From: Pseudonocardia benzenivorans CB1190 | GTDB taxonomy: Bacteria > Actinomycetota > Actinomycetes > Mycobacteriales > Pseudonocardiaceae | Direction of reading: 5' to 3' | Assembly (NCBI RefSeq): GCF_000196675.2 | Contig: NC_015312.1 | Location: 3,720,001-3,784,000, forward strand | Length of the DNA stretch: 64,000 nucleotides | Position numbers and translations under genes: made by a program | Notes under the pieces: generated by a model | What the model saw: only the letters and a program-made list of their open reading frames with translations | Told to the model about the DNA's origin: nothing | The model's database searches: none | In this document: piece by piece, positions 20,662 through 30,255 of the stretch | How the letters are laid out: every line of letters begins with the position of its first letter | Numbering within the stretch: the first letter of the stretch is position 1

Positions 20662-21345
20662 TCAGCTCGCCCAGGGGTCGACGGTGATCTGGTTCTCGAC
20701 TTCGACCACGCCGGGAGCGGACCAGGCGACCCTCTCCGCCTCGTCCTTCTCCGCCCAGCTGCGCACCGTTCCCCGAAGGATCGCCTTGTCGTCCTGGACC
20801 TCCACGGTGATCCGCTCCGCATCCGTCTCAGCGTCTCGGACCAAGGCGTCCTGAATCTGCTTGCGCAGCCGTTCCGGCGAGCTACTCATGAGAGGCCGGA
20901 CACGAATACTGTTGATGACGCCCCGCACACCGGACAATCGACGCACGACTCGCTCGGCCGCGCGCCGCTGGTACTCCCACGGCACTTCGCCGCGCAGCGT
21001 TACGTACCCACGCGACACCGTCACCTCGATCTGTTCTGCGGGGACGAGCGCCTGCCAGGCGAGAGCACGGCTAGCCTCCGCCGCGATGTCGGCATCGGTT
21101 CGCTCCGCGGAGCTGGGCAGGCGGACCACGATGTCGTTCGCGACCGCCTTGACGCCGCGCACCCGGTGCGCGGCGCGCTCGGCCGCCGCCTTCTTCGCAT
21201 ATGAATCCACCCACCCCGTCAGAGTGACGACACCGTCCTTCACTGCGACGCCGACCTCGTTCGATCGGACCTTCGCATCCCAATCCAGCTCGGCGAACAC
21301 CTCGCGCTGAATCTGCTCGTCCTGGGAGGTAATCGTGCTGGTCAT
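20662..21345 (-). CDS. BON-domain protein with three BON repeats
   Basis: 227 residues. Three BON domains follow each other, each with the VTLTG/VTLRG/AILRG core: residues 10 to 75 (VGVAVKDGVVTLTGWVDSYA), 85 to 150 (IEVTVSRGYVTLRGEVPWEY) and 155 to 225 (ITVEVQDDKAILRGTVRSWA). BON domains bind membranes or ligands and occur in osmotic-shock proteins such as OsmY; this one has no signal peptide, so it is probably cytoplasmic. ATG 21345 is supported by GGAAGGAG; longer in-frame extensions upstream lack protein character. Confidence 0.88.
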   Translation of the reverse strand: MTSTITSQDEQIQREVFAELDWDAKVRSNEVGVAVKDGVVTLTGWVDSYAKKAAAERAAHRVRGVKAVANDIVVRLPSSAERTDADIAAEASRALAWQALVPAEQIEVTVSRGYVTLRGEVPWEYQRRAAERVVRRLSGVRGVINSIRVRPLMSSSPERLRKQIQDALVRDAETDAERITVEVQDDKAILRGTVRSWAEKDEAERVAWSAPGVVEVENQITVDPWAS

Positions 21346-21539
21346 GGATGCTCCTTCCGCTGTGCCGCGACGTTTCACGCTGCCGAACGCGCGGAATCGA
21401 CACTTCCTCCCCGTAGAGCGGGGTTGGCGGCGCGGAGTTGGCCCTCTGGGCCGAGCCTCGTCCCTCGTCGGGAAAGTTGCCCAGGTTGTCGACCGCGTCG
21501 GTGACTGCGGCGAGAACCCGGTGCTGCAGACGTCGGCCA

Positions 21540-21734
21540 TCAGGGCGTTCCCGGGGGACCTGCCCACGCGGCGCCCGTCGGTTCGCACTCGGAGACGGCG
21601 AACGAGATCCGGACGGCGAATGCCATGCACCCGAAGTCGCTAGGCGCAGCAGGCTCATCGTGAGGGAAGTCGATCCCGCAGTCCTCGTAGACGTACGAGA
21701 GCCTCGAGTGCTTGTTCGTGACCACGGTGTTCAT
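21540..21734 (-). CDS. Small hypothetical protein, possibly translationally coupled
   Basis: 64 residues (NTVVTNKHSRLSYVYEDCGI ... FGCMAFAVRISFAVSE) with natural composition. Its ATG overlaps the stop of the preceding frame (TGATG), a usual sign of translational coupling. No family was recognised. May be one of two short genes or the end of a decayed one. Confidence 0.4.
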   Translation of the reverse strand: MNTVVTNKHSRLSYVYEDCGIDFPHDEPAAPSDFGCMAFAVRISFAVSECEPTGAAWAGPPGTP

Positions 21735-21895
21735 CAGAGCCCGACGTGGCGAGCACGGCGAGACTGCTCCTCCTCGGCGAGTTGCTCGATCCCGACGTGA
21801 TCTCGGTGCCAGCCGATCCGCCGGACCCACGTCAGCTCGACGTATGCCGGCGATCCAGCGACCAGCATGAACAACTCCGCCGTGACGGCGACCAC
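21734..21895 (-). CDS. Short hypothetical frame coupled to the next
   Basis: 53 residues from a GTG at 21895 (VVAVTAELFMLVAGSPAYVE ... VRRIGWHRDHVGIEQLAEEE). The sequence looks protein-like, but no ribosome binding site is seen and the frame extends upstream without a clear start. Its stop overlaps the ATG of the following small gene. Possibly the C-terminus of a frameshifted gene. Confidence 0.3.
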   Translation of the reverse strand: MVAVTAELFMLVAGSPAYVELTWVRRIGWHRDHVGIEQLAEEEQSRRARHVGL

Positions 21896-22502
21896 GCCGC
21901 CGTCGAGCCCGATGCCTGGAGAGACCAGCACGCGGCGAAGGGACAGGCGGGACCGAACACGCGGACATGCACACCCCATGACGGAGGTTGACCACCACGA
22001 GCGGTTCGTCCTCGGAGGCCCACCCGCATCTCTGACCCCGCAGGCCGAGCCGCCTTCGGCGGACCCGACCAGCCGGGCCGACGCCGAAGCCGGAGCCAGG
22101 CCGCATTCTCGGCCGCTACGCCCAGCCGCGAGGAGACTCAGTGGACCACCAGCAATTCGTTGCGACGACCGCGCGCGTTCCGCCGAGCGACGCGCTCCGT
22201 CCGGGCCTACATCAGGTGCTGCCAGGAGATCGTCTTCTCGGTGTTCGCCGGCATCAGCCGAGTGCCGGACGAGACCGTGAGGAAGATCCATTTCTGGACG
22301 ATGCCCGCGGGCTTCAACCTGACGTTCCTGGTGCAGTGCCGGTTGGGCAAGCCGAACATGTCGCGCCGTCACGTCGACTCCCTGCGACAACGCACCAGGT
22401 CAGCTGTGTGGAACCACTAGGTGACGACCTCGGTCCCTCTGACCCGAGCCGTTCCCGGCGACCATCGGCCGTAGTGCTATGAGTCCTCGCTACGAGTCCG
22501 GG
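21896..22502. other. Stretch without a confident gene
   Basis: A plus-strand frame ending at 22420 contains a protein-like segment (VRKIHFWTMPAGFNLTFLVQ), but it lacks a credible start and family, so it may be a gene fragment. The rest shows only low-quality frames. Confidence 0.35.
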
Positions 22503-23930
22503 CTAAGAGTCCGGCAACCGCCACCCGCGTTCGCCCGGGAGCCGCAGAGCTTCACTCGGCCCCCACGCCCCCCGCGGGTAGCGACGCAGCGGTGGCGGTT
22601 CGTCCAGCAGCGGATCGAAAAGCTGCCACAGGAGTTCCACCTGCTCAGTGCTGATGAAAAGCGTCGGGTCACCACGCATCACGTCGAGGAGCAGACGTTC
22701 GTAGGCCTCGAGCGGCTCCGAATCCGGGAACGCCTCCAGGAGGGCGAGCCGCATCCTGCCGCGCCCGAGGTCGAATGTGGGACCAGGTATTTTGGCCCGG
22801 ACATCGGCGAAGATCTTCGGGTCGTCGGTGAGCTCGAGCACCAGTTCGTTGCAGGTTTCGTCGACGTCGCCAGGGAAGACCTTGAGCGGAGGCTCGCGGA
22901 AGCCGATCGTGATCGTACGGCGTGCCGCGGCGAGGGCCTTGCCCGTCCGCAGGTAGAAGGGCACGCCGATCCAGCACCAGTCGTCGATGTAGACCTCCAT
23001 CGCGACGAACGTCTCCACATCGGAGAACTCGTCGACGCCGGCTTCCTCGCGGTATCCCTCATACTGACCGAAGACGACCCGCGTCGGGTCCGGCGGGCGG
23101 AGCGACCGGAATATCTTGACCATCTCGTGCCGCAGGGACCAGGCATCGAGCCGCGACGGCGGCGCCAGCGCCACGAAGCCGAGCAGCTGGAACAAGTGTG
23201 TCGAGATCATGTCCCGGAACGTCCCGGTGGACTCCATGAAATCTGCCCGTCCCTGAATGTCGATCTGCTCCGGAACATCGATCTGCACGTAGCAGATGTG
23301 CTGATGGCTCCAGACCGGCTGAAACATTCCGTTTGCGAACCGCAATGCCAGGATGTTCTGCACGGCCTCCTTACCGAGGAAATGATCGATCCGGTAGATT
23401 CGACCCTCACCGAAGAACTCCCAGAGCGTCTCGTTGAGCCGGCGCGCAGATTCCAGGTTCGTGCCGAAGGGCTTCTCGAGGACGATTTTCGCCGATGCGG
23501 TGGCGTCGAACGCGCCGAGCATTCGAACGACGGACTCCGTCGACGCCGGAGGTATCGCCAGGTAGTAGACGCAGTGGGCCTCGCTGCCCAAGTCCTTTGC
23601 CGCAGCCGATATCGCACTTTCCAGTTCGGCACCATTGTCATTGAATGTGGGCACGAAGCTGATCCGGTCCGCGAATCGCTGCCAGCCGACTTCATCTATC
23701 GCCCCCCGCCGTGCCTCCACGGCCGAATGGACCATCGCCAGGAAAAGGTCCCGATTCTCCGGTGCGGTGCGGGCGGAGCAGACCAGGTGGAACCTCTCGG
23801 GCAGCAGGTCGAGCAGCCACAGGCGAAATAGTGCTGGAAACAGTTTGCGCCGAGCCAGGTCGCCCGTCGCACCCAGCACGACGAGAACATGCGGCGCCGG
23901 CGGACCTTCCTGGCCCGAACCGGTGGACAC
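22503..23930 (-). CDS. zwf: Glucose-6-phosphate dehydrogenase
   Basis: 475 residues. It has the NADP-binding GATGDLARRKLFPALF at the N-terminus, the substrate-binding signature YRIDHFLGKEAVQNILALRF and the EKPFGTNLESARRLN segment, all intact. It oxidises glucose-6-phosphate to 6-phosphogluconolactone, giving NADPH for the pentose phosphate pathway. GTG 23930 follows AAGGAGGAG at good spacing; the frame stays open upstream, but that part is not protein-like. No other pentose-phosphate gene is adjacent, so this may be an extra isozyme serving redox stress rather than the housekeeping copy. Confidence 0.93.
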   Translation of the reverse strand: MSTGSGQEGPPAPHVLVVLGATGDLARRKLFPALFRLWLLDLLPERFHLVCSARTAPENRDLFLAMVHSAVEARRGAIDEVGWQRFADRISFVPTFNDNGAELESAISAAAKDLGSEAHCVYYLAIPPASTESVVRMLGAFDATASAKIVLEKPFGTNLESARRLNETLWEFFGEGRIYRIDHFLGKEAVQNILALRFANGMFQPVWSHQHICYVQIDVPEQIDIQGRADFMESTGTFRDMISTHLFQLLGFVALAPPSRLDAWSLRHEMVKIFRSLRPPDPTRVVFGQYEGYREEAGVDEFSDVETFVAMEVYIDDWCWIGVPFYLRTGKALAAARRTITIGFREPPLKVFPGDVDETCNELVLELTDDPKIFADVRAKIPGPTFDLGRGRMRLALLEAFPDSEPLEAYERLLLDVMRGDPTLFISTEQVELLWQLFDPLLDEPPPLRRYPRGAWGPSEALRLPGERGWRLPDS

Positions 23931-24139
23931 GTGGATCTCCTCCTTCGGAACGGCAGGACATCGGGATCGGCGGGCCAACAATCGGCGGCCGGCGCACAGC
24001 GCCTCTTCAGCCCGCGCGGTCGAATCAGGTGGTGATGTCTCGGCCTGGCACGGCCGTCCGGCAGCGCCGGCCGCCGGCGTCGTTGCCCGTTGCGGAGGAG
24101 GGGTTCCCGTCATCACCCGCGCCACGGAGAGGCAGGCCC

Positions 24140-24337
24140 ATGCGACCGCAGGACATGCAAACTTTCGAGGAGGCCCGCAGCCTGGCCTACGGCCTGCTCG
24201 GTGATCTGCGGGACCTTCTGGGCGCCGACTTCGTGCCGGGAACGGTTCCCTCCGGGTTGGCCGGTGCGGCGCTCGCCGAGGCCCTGAGACACATCGACGC
24301 CGCCGAGGACGCGTTGGACCGTGCCGGGCTCGGCTGA
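24140..24337 (+). CDS. Small hypothetical protein
   Basis: 65 residues, ATG 24140 preceded by GGAGAGG. Acidic and helical (MQTFEEARSLAYGLLGDLRD ... LAEALRHIDAAEDALDRAGL). No family recognised. Divergent from zwf. The continuous helical character and ribosome binding site support a real gene. Confidence 0.5.
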   Translation: MRPQDMQTFEEARSLAYGLLGDLRDLLGADFVPGTVPSGLAGAALAEALRHIDAAEDALDRAGLG

Positions 24338-24921
24338 ACAGGCATGGCCGTCCCGCCGGGTCCACTTCGAAAGGGCATCCTGATGCCACCCGCACCGTGC
24401 GGACGGACATCGTTGAGGTCGACCACCGTCCCGACCGCCGACCGATCACCCTCGCGGAGGCAATACCCGTGAAGTCGACCGCCAGACGCCAGGGCCCCTT
24501 CACTCACACCGGGGTGGGCACGTGACCGGGTGTGGACGCCCGCGCCGCGCTCCGTCTCGGGCTCGCCTCGCGGCTCAGTCGCGGTCCCCTATCGAGTCTC
24601 GTGCACTCGTGAGCGAGGCTGTGGGCAATCGGCGAGACGGTCGTGTCGCCAGGCCCGGCCCGACACATGGGTGAAGCTGGATTCTTCCTCTGACAGCCCG
24701 TCACGGAGCATCGCCGCGGAGTACGTGCCGGACCTCGCCCGGAGGCAGGCCGGTAGCACGAGCGGGGGCTCGGCAGGGCGGAATGCGGAGGCTCGGTCGT
24801 CGGTCGTCGGTCGTCGGTCCGGCCATGTACGGAGCCCTCGCGTGTCGGGCACGAACCGCGGCCCGGGCACGACACCGGGCGCCGAGCCTGGCTCGGATGC
24901 GCTCCGGAGGCTTCCCGCAGG
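24338..24921. other. Gene-free stretch between the small protein and the baeRF gene
   Basis: No supported gene on either strand. It contains a simple tandem repeat, four 7-base units of the type TCGGTCG at 24793-24820. This is downstream of the minus-strand baeRF gene; no obvious terminator hairpin was found. Confidence 0.4.
24793..24820. repeat. 7-bp tandem repeat, four units
   Basis: Units of TCGGTCG (last copy TCGGTCC) run head to tail in a non-coding stretch. Probably replication slippage; no function evident. Confidence 0.6.
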
Positions 24922-26064
24922 TCAGACCGCCGGGTGCGGTGGCGGGCGGAAGCGGAGCGTCGCGGCGGTGACCTGCACGCGCAGCGGAGTCTCCGCCGCG
25001 ACGTGCTCAACGGATCCGCCCTGGTCGATGACGGCCTGCACAAGCTCGTCCACCACGTCCGGGGTGCGGCGCAGTTCCCGGCCGCACACCGGGCACCGGT
25101 CCTCCTCGACGCCGAGGTAGCCGTCGTGATCGCAGACCGCGCCCGGGAGCACCGCCTCATCCTGCACGAGGAGCTGGTTCACGGCGGCGGTGGTGCCCGC
25201 CCACAGGCATTCCGTCAATCCTACGACCGCGAGCCCGCCCGAGGAGCAGCGTTCGAGGGTCTCGGTCACGAGCCGCTGCTCCTCTGCACGCTCATAGCGC
25301 TCCACCACCTGATCGGCGAGCCTGTGGATCCTTCCGAGGTCCTGCTCGCCAGGATGGACGGAGAATGTTCCGGCGACGCGCTCGCGCACCGCCGCGGGCA
25401 GGTGGTCGAGGAGCTCGGGGATCTCGTGGTCGTGACCACCGAAGGCGATGATGTCGAACTCGTGGCGGCGGGCCTCCTCGTCCAGCCGCTCGGCCACGGC
25501 ACGGTAGTGCCGCTTGGCGAGCAGTTCGGCCTTGTTGTGGACGGTGTGCTCCCGCATGCCGGCCGCGTAGTCGGGCTTGCGCAGCGTCCGGTCCCGGAGC
25601 CGGCCTGGGCACTCGACCATCTCGTTCTGGTAGAGGTCGAAGAATCGGGCCCGGCCGCGGTCGGCGACTACGACGCGGCATCGGTGGTACTCGTCGAGGA
25701 CCGCCAGGAGCGGCCGGACCCAGGTCGTCTCGTCGACCACCTGCCGGTCGCGCACCGGTCGCGGCAGCTCGACGTCCTCGAACACCCCCCGGCCCGAACA
25801 GGAGAAGAAGGCAACGGCCCGCGGGTGCAGGCGCTCCTCCTGCACGGCCTCCTCTACGCGCTCGATGTCACCGCGCAACGACAACCGGGCGTCGCGATCC
25901 AGCGCGGTGTCCTTGGCGAGCAGCCGCACCTCGTGCAGTTGCTCGTCGACGCGGCTCGGAAAGGCCCGGCGATCCGCGGGATCCACACGGACGTACAGGC
26001 TCAGCACCGGCAGCCCGTCACCCCGCAACCGCAGGATCCGATCGACGGTCTCGACCTCCAGCAT
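24922..26064 (-). CDS. baeRF-type (eRF1-like) protein, baeRF10/Vms1 family
   Basis: 380 residues. The first 130 residues resemble the N-terminal domain of bacterial eRF1-like proteins (LSLYVRVDPADRR, VAFFSCSGRGVFEDVELP), the middle is the VLDEYHRCRVVVADRGRARF fold, and the C-terminus has the pelota-like domain with a zinc-binding CPVCGRELRRTPDVVDELVQ near residue 325. Families of this type are implicated in ribosome rescue or hibernation, including Rv2629-like proteins of mycobacteria. Start ATG 26064. Stands alone among stress genes. Confidence 0.75.
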   Translation of the reverse strand: MLEVETVDRILRLRGDGLPVLSLYVRVDPADRRAFPSRVDEQLHEVRLLAKDTALDRDARLSLRGDIERVEEAVQEERLHPRAVAFFSCSGRGVFEDVELPRPVRDRQVVDETTWVRPLLAVLDEYHRCRVVVADRGRARFFDLYQNEMVECPGRLRDRTLRKPDYAAGMREHTVHNKAELLAKRHYRAVAERLDEEARRHEFDIIAFGGHDHEIPELLDHLPAAVRERVAGTFSVHPGEQDLGRIHRLADQVVERYERAEEQRLVTETLERCSSGGLAVVGLTECLWAGTTAAVNQLLVQDEAVLPGAVCDHDGYLGVEEDRCPVCGRELRRTPDVVDELVQAVIDQGGSVEHVAAETPLRVQVTAATLRFRPPPHPAV

Positions 26065-26120
26065 CAGGCCCTCCTCAGGCCGCGGGCGGGTCCCCCGAGT
26101 TGATCGTGAACGTCAGAGGT

Positions 26121-27008
26121 TCAGCGGCCGGTGGTCGCGTCACCGTGAGCCCGGATGATCAGATCTCCGACCTGCGCGCCGGCAGCCGCAGATGGTCCTG
26201 CCGCATCAACGTCGGCCACACCCGCCCCGACCGGCTCCCCGCGGTCGTCCGTCACGGCGGCAACGGTGGCTCCGAGTGCCACCTGCCCGGAATCCACGAC
26301 CCGTCCGTGCTCGATGGTCTGCCGGGCGATGTCATGGACGACGCTGCCCGACATCGTGAGTCCGAAGCCCGGCGTCGCGGTGACGGTGCGGGGGCTCGCC
26401 CCGGCGAGTGGCGGCACACCGACGACCTCGCGATCGAGGCTCACCAGTGCCCCACCGCTGTTGTCCCGGTTGATCGGCGCGCTGGTCCGGATCACCTGGC
26501 GCAACACCGTCCCGGGGACTCCGTTCTGCGGCTCCGGGGGCTCGGGGATGGTTCGGCCGAGCGGCACGATTCCCTGCGTCACACTGCCCTCCAACCCGAG
26601 CGGGGCTACCCATCGCCACCACGATCTCGCGGACCTGCAGGTCACGGGTCTCGCAGAAGCGCGCCGGCGCCAGACCAGAGGAGAGGGGTCCGCCACGGTG
26701 ATCCCGCCAGGTCCTCGTCCGGGTAGGAGGCCACCAGCCTGGCCGCGCGGACGACGCTGCTCGTGCATCCGCACCTCGAACTCCGTGCTGGTGATGCCCA
26801 CGACGTGGGCGTTGGTCACAAGGTGGCCCTGGTCGTCCAACACGAGGTCGGAACCAGCCCCTCCGCCGCGGCTGATGTCCACGGCCGACAACCGGACGTC
26901 CGCGATGACGGACGCGAACTCGGCCTCCAGGGGGCTCCTCGCGCCCGGCACGATCAGCGCCGGCTCGTCCCCGCTGTCGTGCTCCCCCCTTGGCGGCGCC
27001 ACCAGCAT
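26121..27008 (-). pseudogene. Decayed HtrA/DegP-type serine protease (S1C) with truncated PDZ
   Basis: The frame keeps the catalytic His region (LDDQGHLVTNAHVVG), GLEGSVTQGIVPLGRTI and the serine region (APINRDNSGGALVSLDREVV), followed by a PDZ beginning (VAAVTDDRGEPV, AGAQVGDLIIRAHGD) cut by a stop after about 295 residues. The segment with the catalytic Asp (family DDLAVI) is replaced by arginine-rich sequence, so two compensating frameshifts or a local scramble destroyed it. The oxyanion-loop glycine is also changed to Asp. Such proteases normally degrade misfolded envelope proteins. Judged non-functional. Confidence 0.65.
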
Positions 27009-27818
27009 GGCAGCGCGCTGTACCGGACGTGGGGCAGTCTCAATCGCACGCCTCGCTCTCCACTGCGGGCCACCGGTGGGCATCCGTCGTCTCCACGACC
27101 GTCCCAGTGCCGGGCGGCGCGTTGATCGGCCCGGTGAGGCCGATGTCCCGGCACGTAGTCGCCCTGACGAGCCGATTCCGCGACACCACGACGCCGGGCC
27201 GGCTGGGGCGGCCGGCTCCGGAACGCCGGCCTCATGAACTCCGGCCCTGTCGTCGGCCCCGTCGTCATCCGTTCCACGGTTCACCGACCGCGCTGCGCGC
27301 CCCTTGCCGGAGGCCGCCGAAAGATCCGCGCTCCGCGGCCCGGTTTCGTCGTCGTGTGGGAGCCGGGGGCGGCGTACGACTTCGCGACCCTGCCCAAGTC
27401 GGGGTCGGAGCTTCCGGTCGCCCGACCGGACCGATCGGCCTCGGAGCCGGGCACGCCGACCCGACCGGGCGACGCGTCGGACGACGTGGACTCGATCGGG
27501 CGCTCCACGGCCGACACCGAGCGTCCGGCCCGGCACGGTCCGGCGATCGCCTGCGCCCTCGGGATGCGGCCGCGAACGCTCTCGCCGTCGGCGTCGAGCT
27601 GACGTGAACGGGACCATCGCCCGGGCTTGACCCGAGGTCGATGCGGCCCCGCAGGGGCTTTCTCCGGCACGCCCCGGTGCCAGGTACCGGGCGTGCGTTA
27701 CGTCGACGAGGACCATGGCGAGAAGGACCGCCGAGCGCGTCGCTGATCCCGGCACGGCTGGCTGCGAAACTACGACGGGGAGGCGTACCCGCGGGATGGT
27801 CCTCACCCCGCCAGGCCG
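27009..27818. other. Gene-free stretch of about 0.8 kb
   Basis: Overlapping frames on both strands give only arginine/proline/serine-rich products with no family motifs. It may represent a gene degraded beyond recognition; no RNA gene or repeat was identified. Confidence 0.4.
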
Positions 27819-27854
27819 ATGCCAACGGTGAAGCCGTCCGGGAACAGTGGTCCC

Positions 27855-28532
27855 GTGACGGTCGTGTCCCAGTCCCGGAACTTCGACGTCCTCGGCCTCG
27901 ATCTCGACGGTTACGTCGCAGTGCCCGAGCACCCGGTCGGCGTGGTTCTCTTCGCCCGAGTCCCGGGCGGGCGCAGTGACGAGGAGCGGGATCTGCGCGT
28001 GTCCAGCGAGCTCAACACGGTGGGACTTGCGACGGCGTGGGCGGACCTGCTGACCACGGCGGAGCAGCGGATCGACGCCGCGACCGCCGAGCTGCGGTTC
28101 GACACCGACCTGCTGGCCGTGCGCACGATCGCCATGATCGACCTGCTGGCGTCGGAGCGTCCGACCGCCGGGCTGCCTGGCGGGCTTCTGGGTGCGCACA
28201 CCGCCGCGGCCGGTTGTCTCACCGCGGCGGCGGCGCGGCCGGAGTGGGTTCGCGCCGTCGCATCGCCCGGTGGTCGGCCCGACCTCGCCGGCGAGTTCCT
28301 CCTCATCGCACGCGCACCGACCCTGCTCGTGGTGGGCGAGTACGACACGACGCTCCGGGACCGGAACCAGGACGCCGCGGACCGCATCGCGGGCCCCACC
28401 CGGGTCGCGCTGCTCGACGACGTGGGCCACCTGATCAACAAGCCGCATGCGCAGTCCCTACTGGCAGAGATGTGCCGGGACTGGTTCCGCGAGCACGTGC
28501 GGCCGCGGAAGTCATCGCGGAGGCGGGGGTGA
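27855..28532 (+). CDS. Dienelactone-hydrolase-like alpha/beta hydrolase, nucleophile motif altered
   Basis: About 225 residues (GTG 27855; ATG 27819 possible). The family layout is visible: LDGYVAVPEHPVGVVLFARV, the nucleophile elbow region GLPGGLLGAHTAAAGCLTAA, VASPGGRPDLAG, and the acid/histidine parts LVVGEYDTTLRDRN and LLDDVGHLINKPHAQSLLAE. The canonical elbow is GASTG; here it reads GAHTA, with no serine at the nucleophile place, so ordinary hydrolase activity is doubtful. Either a pseudo-enzyme or early decay. In related genomes such proteins sit with phosphoribosyltransferases in stress clusters. Confidence 0.65.
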   Translation: MTVVSQSRNFDVLGLDLDGYVAVPEHPVGVVLFARVPGGRSDEERDLRVSSELNTVGLATAWADLLTTAEQRIDAATAELRFDTDLLAVRTIAMIDLLASERPTAGLPGGLLGAHTAAAGCLTAAAARPEWVRAVASPGGRPDLAGEFLLIARAPTLLVVGEYDTTLRDRNQDAADRIAGPTRVALLDDVGHLINKPHAQSLLAEMCRDWFREHVRPRKSSRRRG

Positions 28533-28601
28533 CCGGGAACCTCTGTGCAGTGCGTCATTTCCTCCAGATCCGGCGTCCGTGCCCCGGCTACTGTTCTGTG
28601 C

Positions 28602-28754
28602 ATGGACGGCTCCGCCAAGACCCCGGTGATGCGCAGAACGTGTCCCTGGTGCGCCAGTGCCCGCGTCATCGCCTTCGGCGAAGAGGGCCTGGTCCGGGCG
28701 TTGGCCCGGCACCTCGAGACCTGCACCGGCGAGGAAGCCGGCGACGACGAGTAG
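28602..28754 (+). CDS. Small CxxC protein
   Basis: 50 residues from ATG 28602, containing RTCPWCASARVIAFGEEGLV and a later cysteine (HLETCTGEE), so a possible zinc-binding knuckle followed by a helix. No known family recognised. It follows the hydrolase gene by 69 bases on the same strand. Composition is natural, but the start lacks a clear ribosome binding site. Confidence 0.4.
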   Translation: MDGSAKTPVMRRTCPWCASARVIAFGEEGLVRALARHLETCTGEEAGDDE

Positions 28755-28809
28755 CCAGGCTCTCCGGACGAGCCGTCGTGGCCGAGAGGTCGCCAGGCGC
28801 GGGGCGCGG

Positions 28810-29090
28810 GCGCTGACCGCCGGCTGCACAAGTGCCGCACGATCGGTCCGAGAACGGCGACCAGTAGCAGCCCGAGGCGGGTTGCGGTCGCTGTCCTCGC
28901 CAGTCGCAGCCAGGCGGCGAACGCGACTGGGCCCGGAACGCGATCAAGGTCGCCAGTGCACCGGCCACGCTCGCGATGGAGGATGTCCCGGCTGTACACG
29001 TGAGTCCCCTCATGGCCCAGCACCGCGCGCGGCTCTCGCGCGTCGAGGACCCGCAAGAGGCCGACCGTTTGCGCACGCCGCTACGTGCCG
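28810..29090 (-). pseudogene. Fragment of HtpX-type M48 membrane protease
   Basis: The minus strand reads TVGLLRVLDAREPRAVLGHE directly followed by GTHVYSRDIL (29090-28976), containing the zinc-binding HEGTH, then in another frame SSIASVAGALATLIAFRA (28983-28932) and again in the first frame TRLGLLLVAVLGPIV (28882-28825). This order matches HtpX around its HExxH motif and following membrane helices. Frameshifts break it, and both ends are missing. Confidence 0.65.
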
Positions 29091-29310
29091 CGGGCCTTCG
29101 CACGATCGACACCTCCGCCCGACCAGAGGCCGGAGCCCGTCGGTCCCGCCCGGCGCCGTATCCGGCGGCGTCTACGAGCGCGCGCCTCGGCCATCCGGCG
29201 GGCCTGCTCCGGAACGGTCGCAGACCCGCCGCGACGGACGGCCGCGCCGCCCGATCGTGGACTGGTGGTGCCCAAGGATTGCGCCTCCGGAGCCCGCCTC
29301 CTGGTGGTGC

Positions 29311-29889
29311 TCACGCCAGCACGGCGTCGACGGCCTTGAGGATCGCTCCCGGGCGGGCCGCGATGGGGACGCTGTTGGCGAAGACGCTGGGTGTGCCGGC
29401 GACGCCGCGTGCGATCGCCCGCTCCGTGACGTAGGGCGGCCACGGTAGGTAGCGGCCCGTGCGGATGGTCTCGGCGAAGGCCGGGTCGGTGATACCGGTC
29501 TCCTGGCCCAGCTCGATCAGCTCCCCATCCGACAATCCCGGACCGCCCTCGGGTGGCTGGTTCTCGAAGAGCACACGGGTGTATTCACGGAACCGGCCGG
29601 CGTCTGCCGCCGCGCCCGACGCGGCCCCTGCGCGGGTCGAGTACGCGGCGGTGGAGACCGAGTCCAGGAGGTTCATCGGGTGGTAGATCAGGCGGATCGC
29701 GCGGTCGGCCACCAACCTGTCCAGCAGCGGCCCGGTCGTCTGCTCGAACTGCTTGCAGAACGGGCACTGGAAGTCGGTGTAGGCGTCGATGTCGACCGCC
29801 CCGACCCCCATCACGACACCGTCCCCGGTCGGCGTCGTGCCCTGCGGGACCGGAACAGGCGGAGTGCCGGAGACGAGCTGCGCATCCAT
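29311..29889 (-). CDS. DsbA-like thioredoxin-fold protein
   Basis: 192 residues from ATG 29889. The active site is CPFC in DIDAYTDFQCPFCKQFEQTT, followed by IRLIYHPMNLLD, a helical insert and the cis-proline region GVAGTPSVFANSVPI. This is the DsbA/FrnE-like group (thioredoxin_4). No signal peptide is present with this start; related actinobacterial proteins carry an N-terminal membrane anchor, so the upstream part may have been lost or the protein acts in the cytoplasm. Likely disulfide exchange. Confidence 0.8.
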   Translation of the reverse strand: MDAQLVSGTPPVPVPQGTTPTGDGVVMGVGAVDIDAYTDFQCPFCKQFEQTTGPLLDRLVADRAIRLIYHPMNLLDSVSTAAYSTRAGAASGAAADAGRFREYTRVLFENQPPEGGPGLSDGELIELGQETGITDPAFAETIRTGRYLPWPPYVTERAIARGVAGTPSVFANSVPIAARPGAILKAVDAVLA

Positions 29890-30255
29890 ACGCCGATGCT
29901 GTCGGATCGATCGTCCCGTCGCCTCCGTCCAGCAGCACGAGGAGCAGTCCCCCGCGTTCGGCCTGCGGGGGCCGAGTCGGCCGCCGACGGTGGAGCCCGA
30001 TGCGACGCGCTGATGTGCGAGACGCGGTGCAGGAGCGACTCCGCTTGTCATCGAGCATCCGTGCATCTCAACTCGCCCGCTGCCAACGCTCGCGGGTCGA
30101 AGACAAAGGTCCCGTCGGTCGCCGCCGACCTCAGCCGGCGGACCGGGCAAACCAATCTCGTCCTGCCGGAGCGATGTCGGCTGCCGACCCACCCTTCATC
30201 GTGGACATGGCCGCGAAAGCGGCACGACACACCCCGAGAGACATTGGAGCTGTCT

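Noticed and set aside
20643..20822. N-terminal extension of the conserved hypothetical protein
   Set aside because: The extension lies antisense-free but overlaps the BON gene in another frame and is arginine-rich; the ATG at 20642 fits better.
27281..27670. 129-codon minus-strand frame in the 27 kb gap
   Set aside because: Arginine/serine/proline-rich with no motif and no ribosome binding site.
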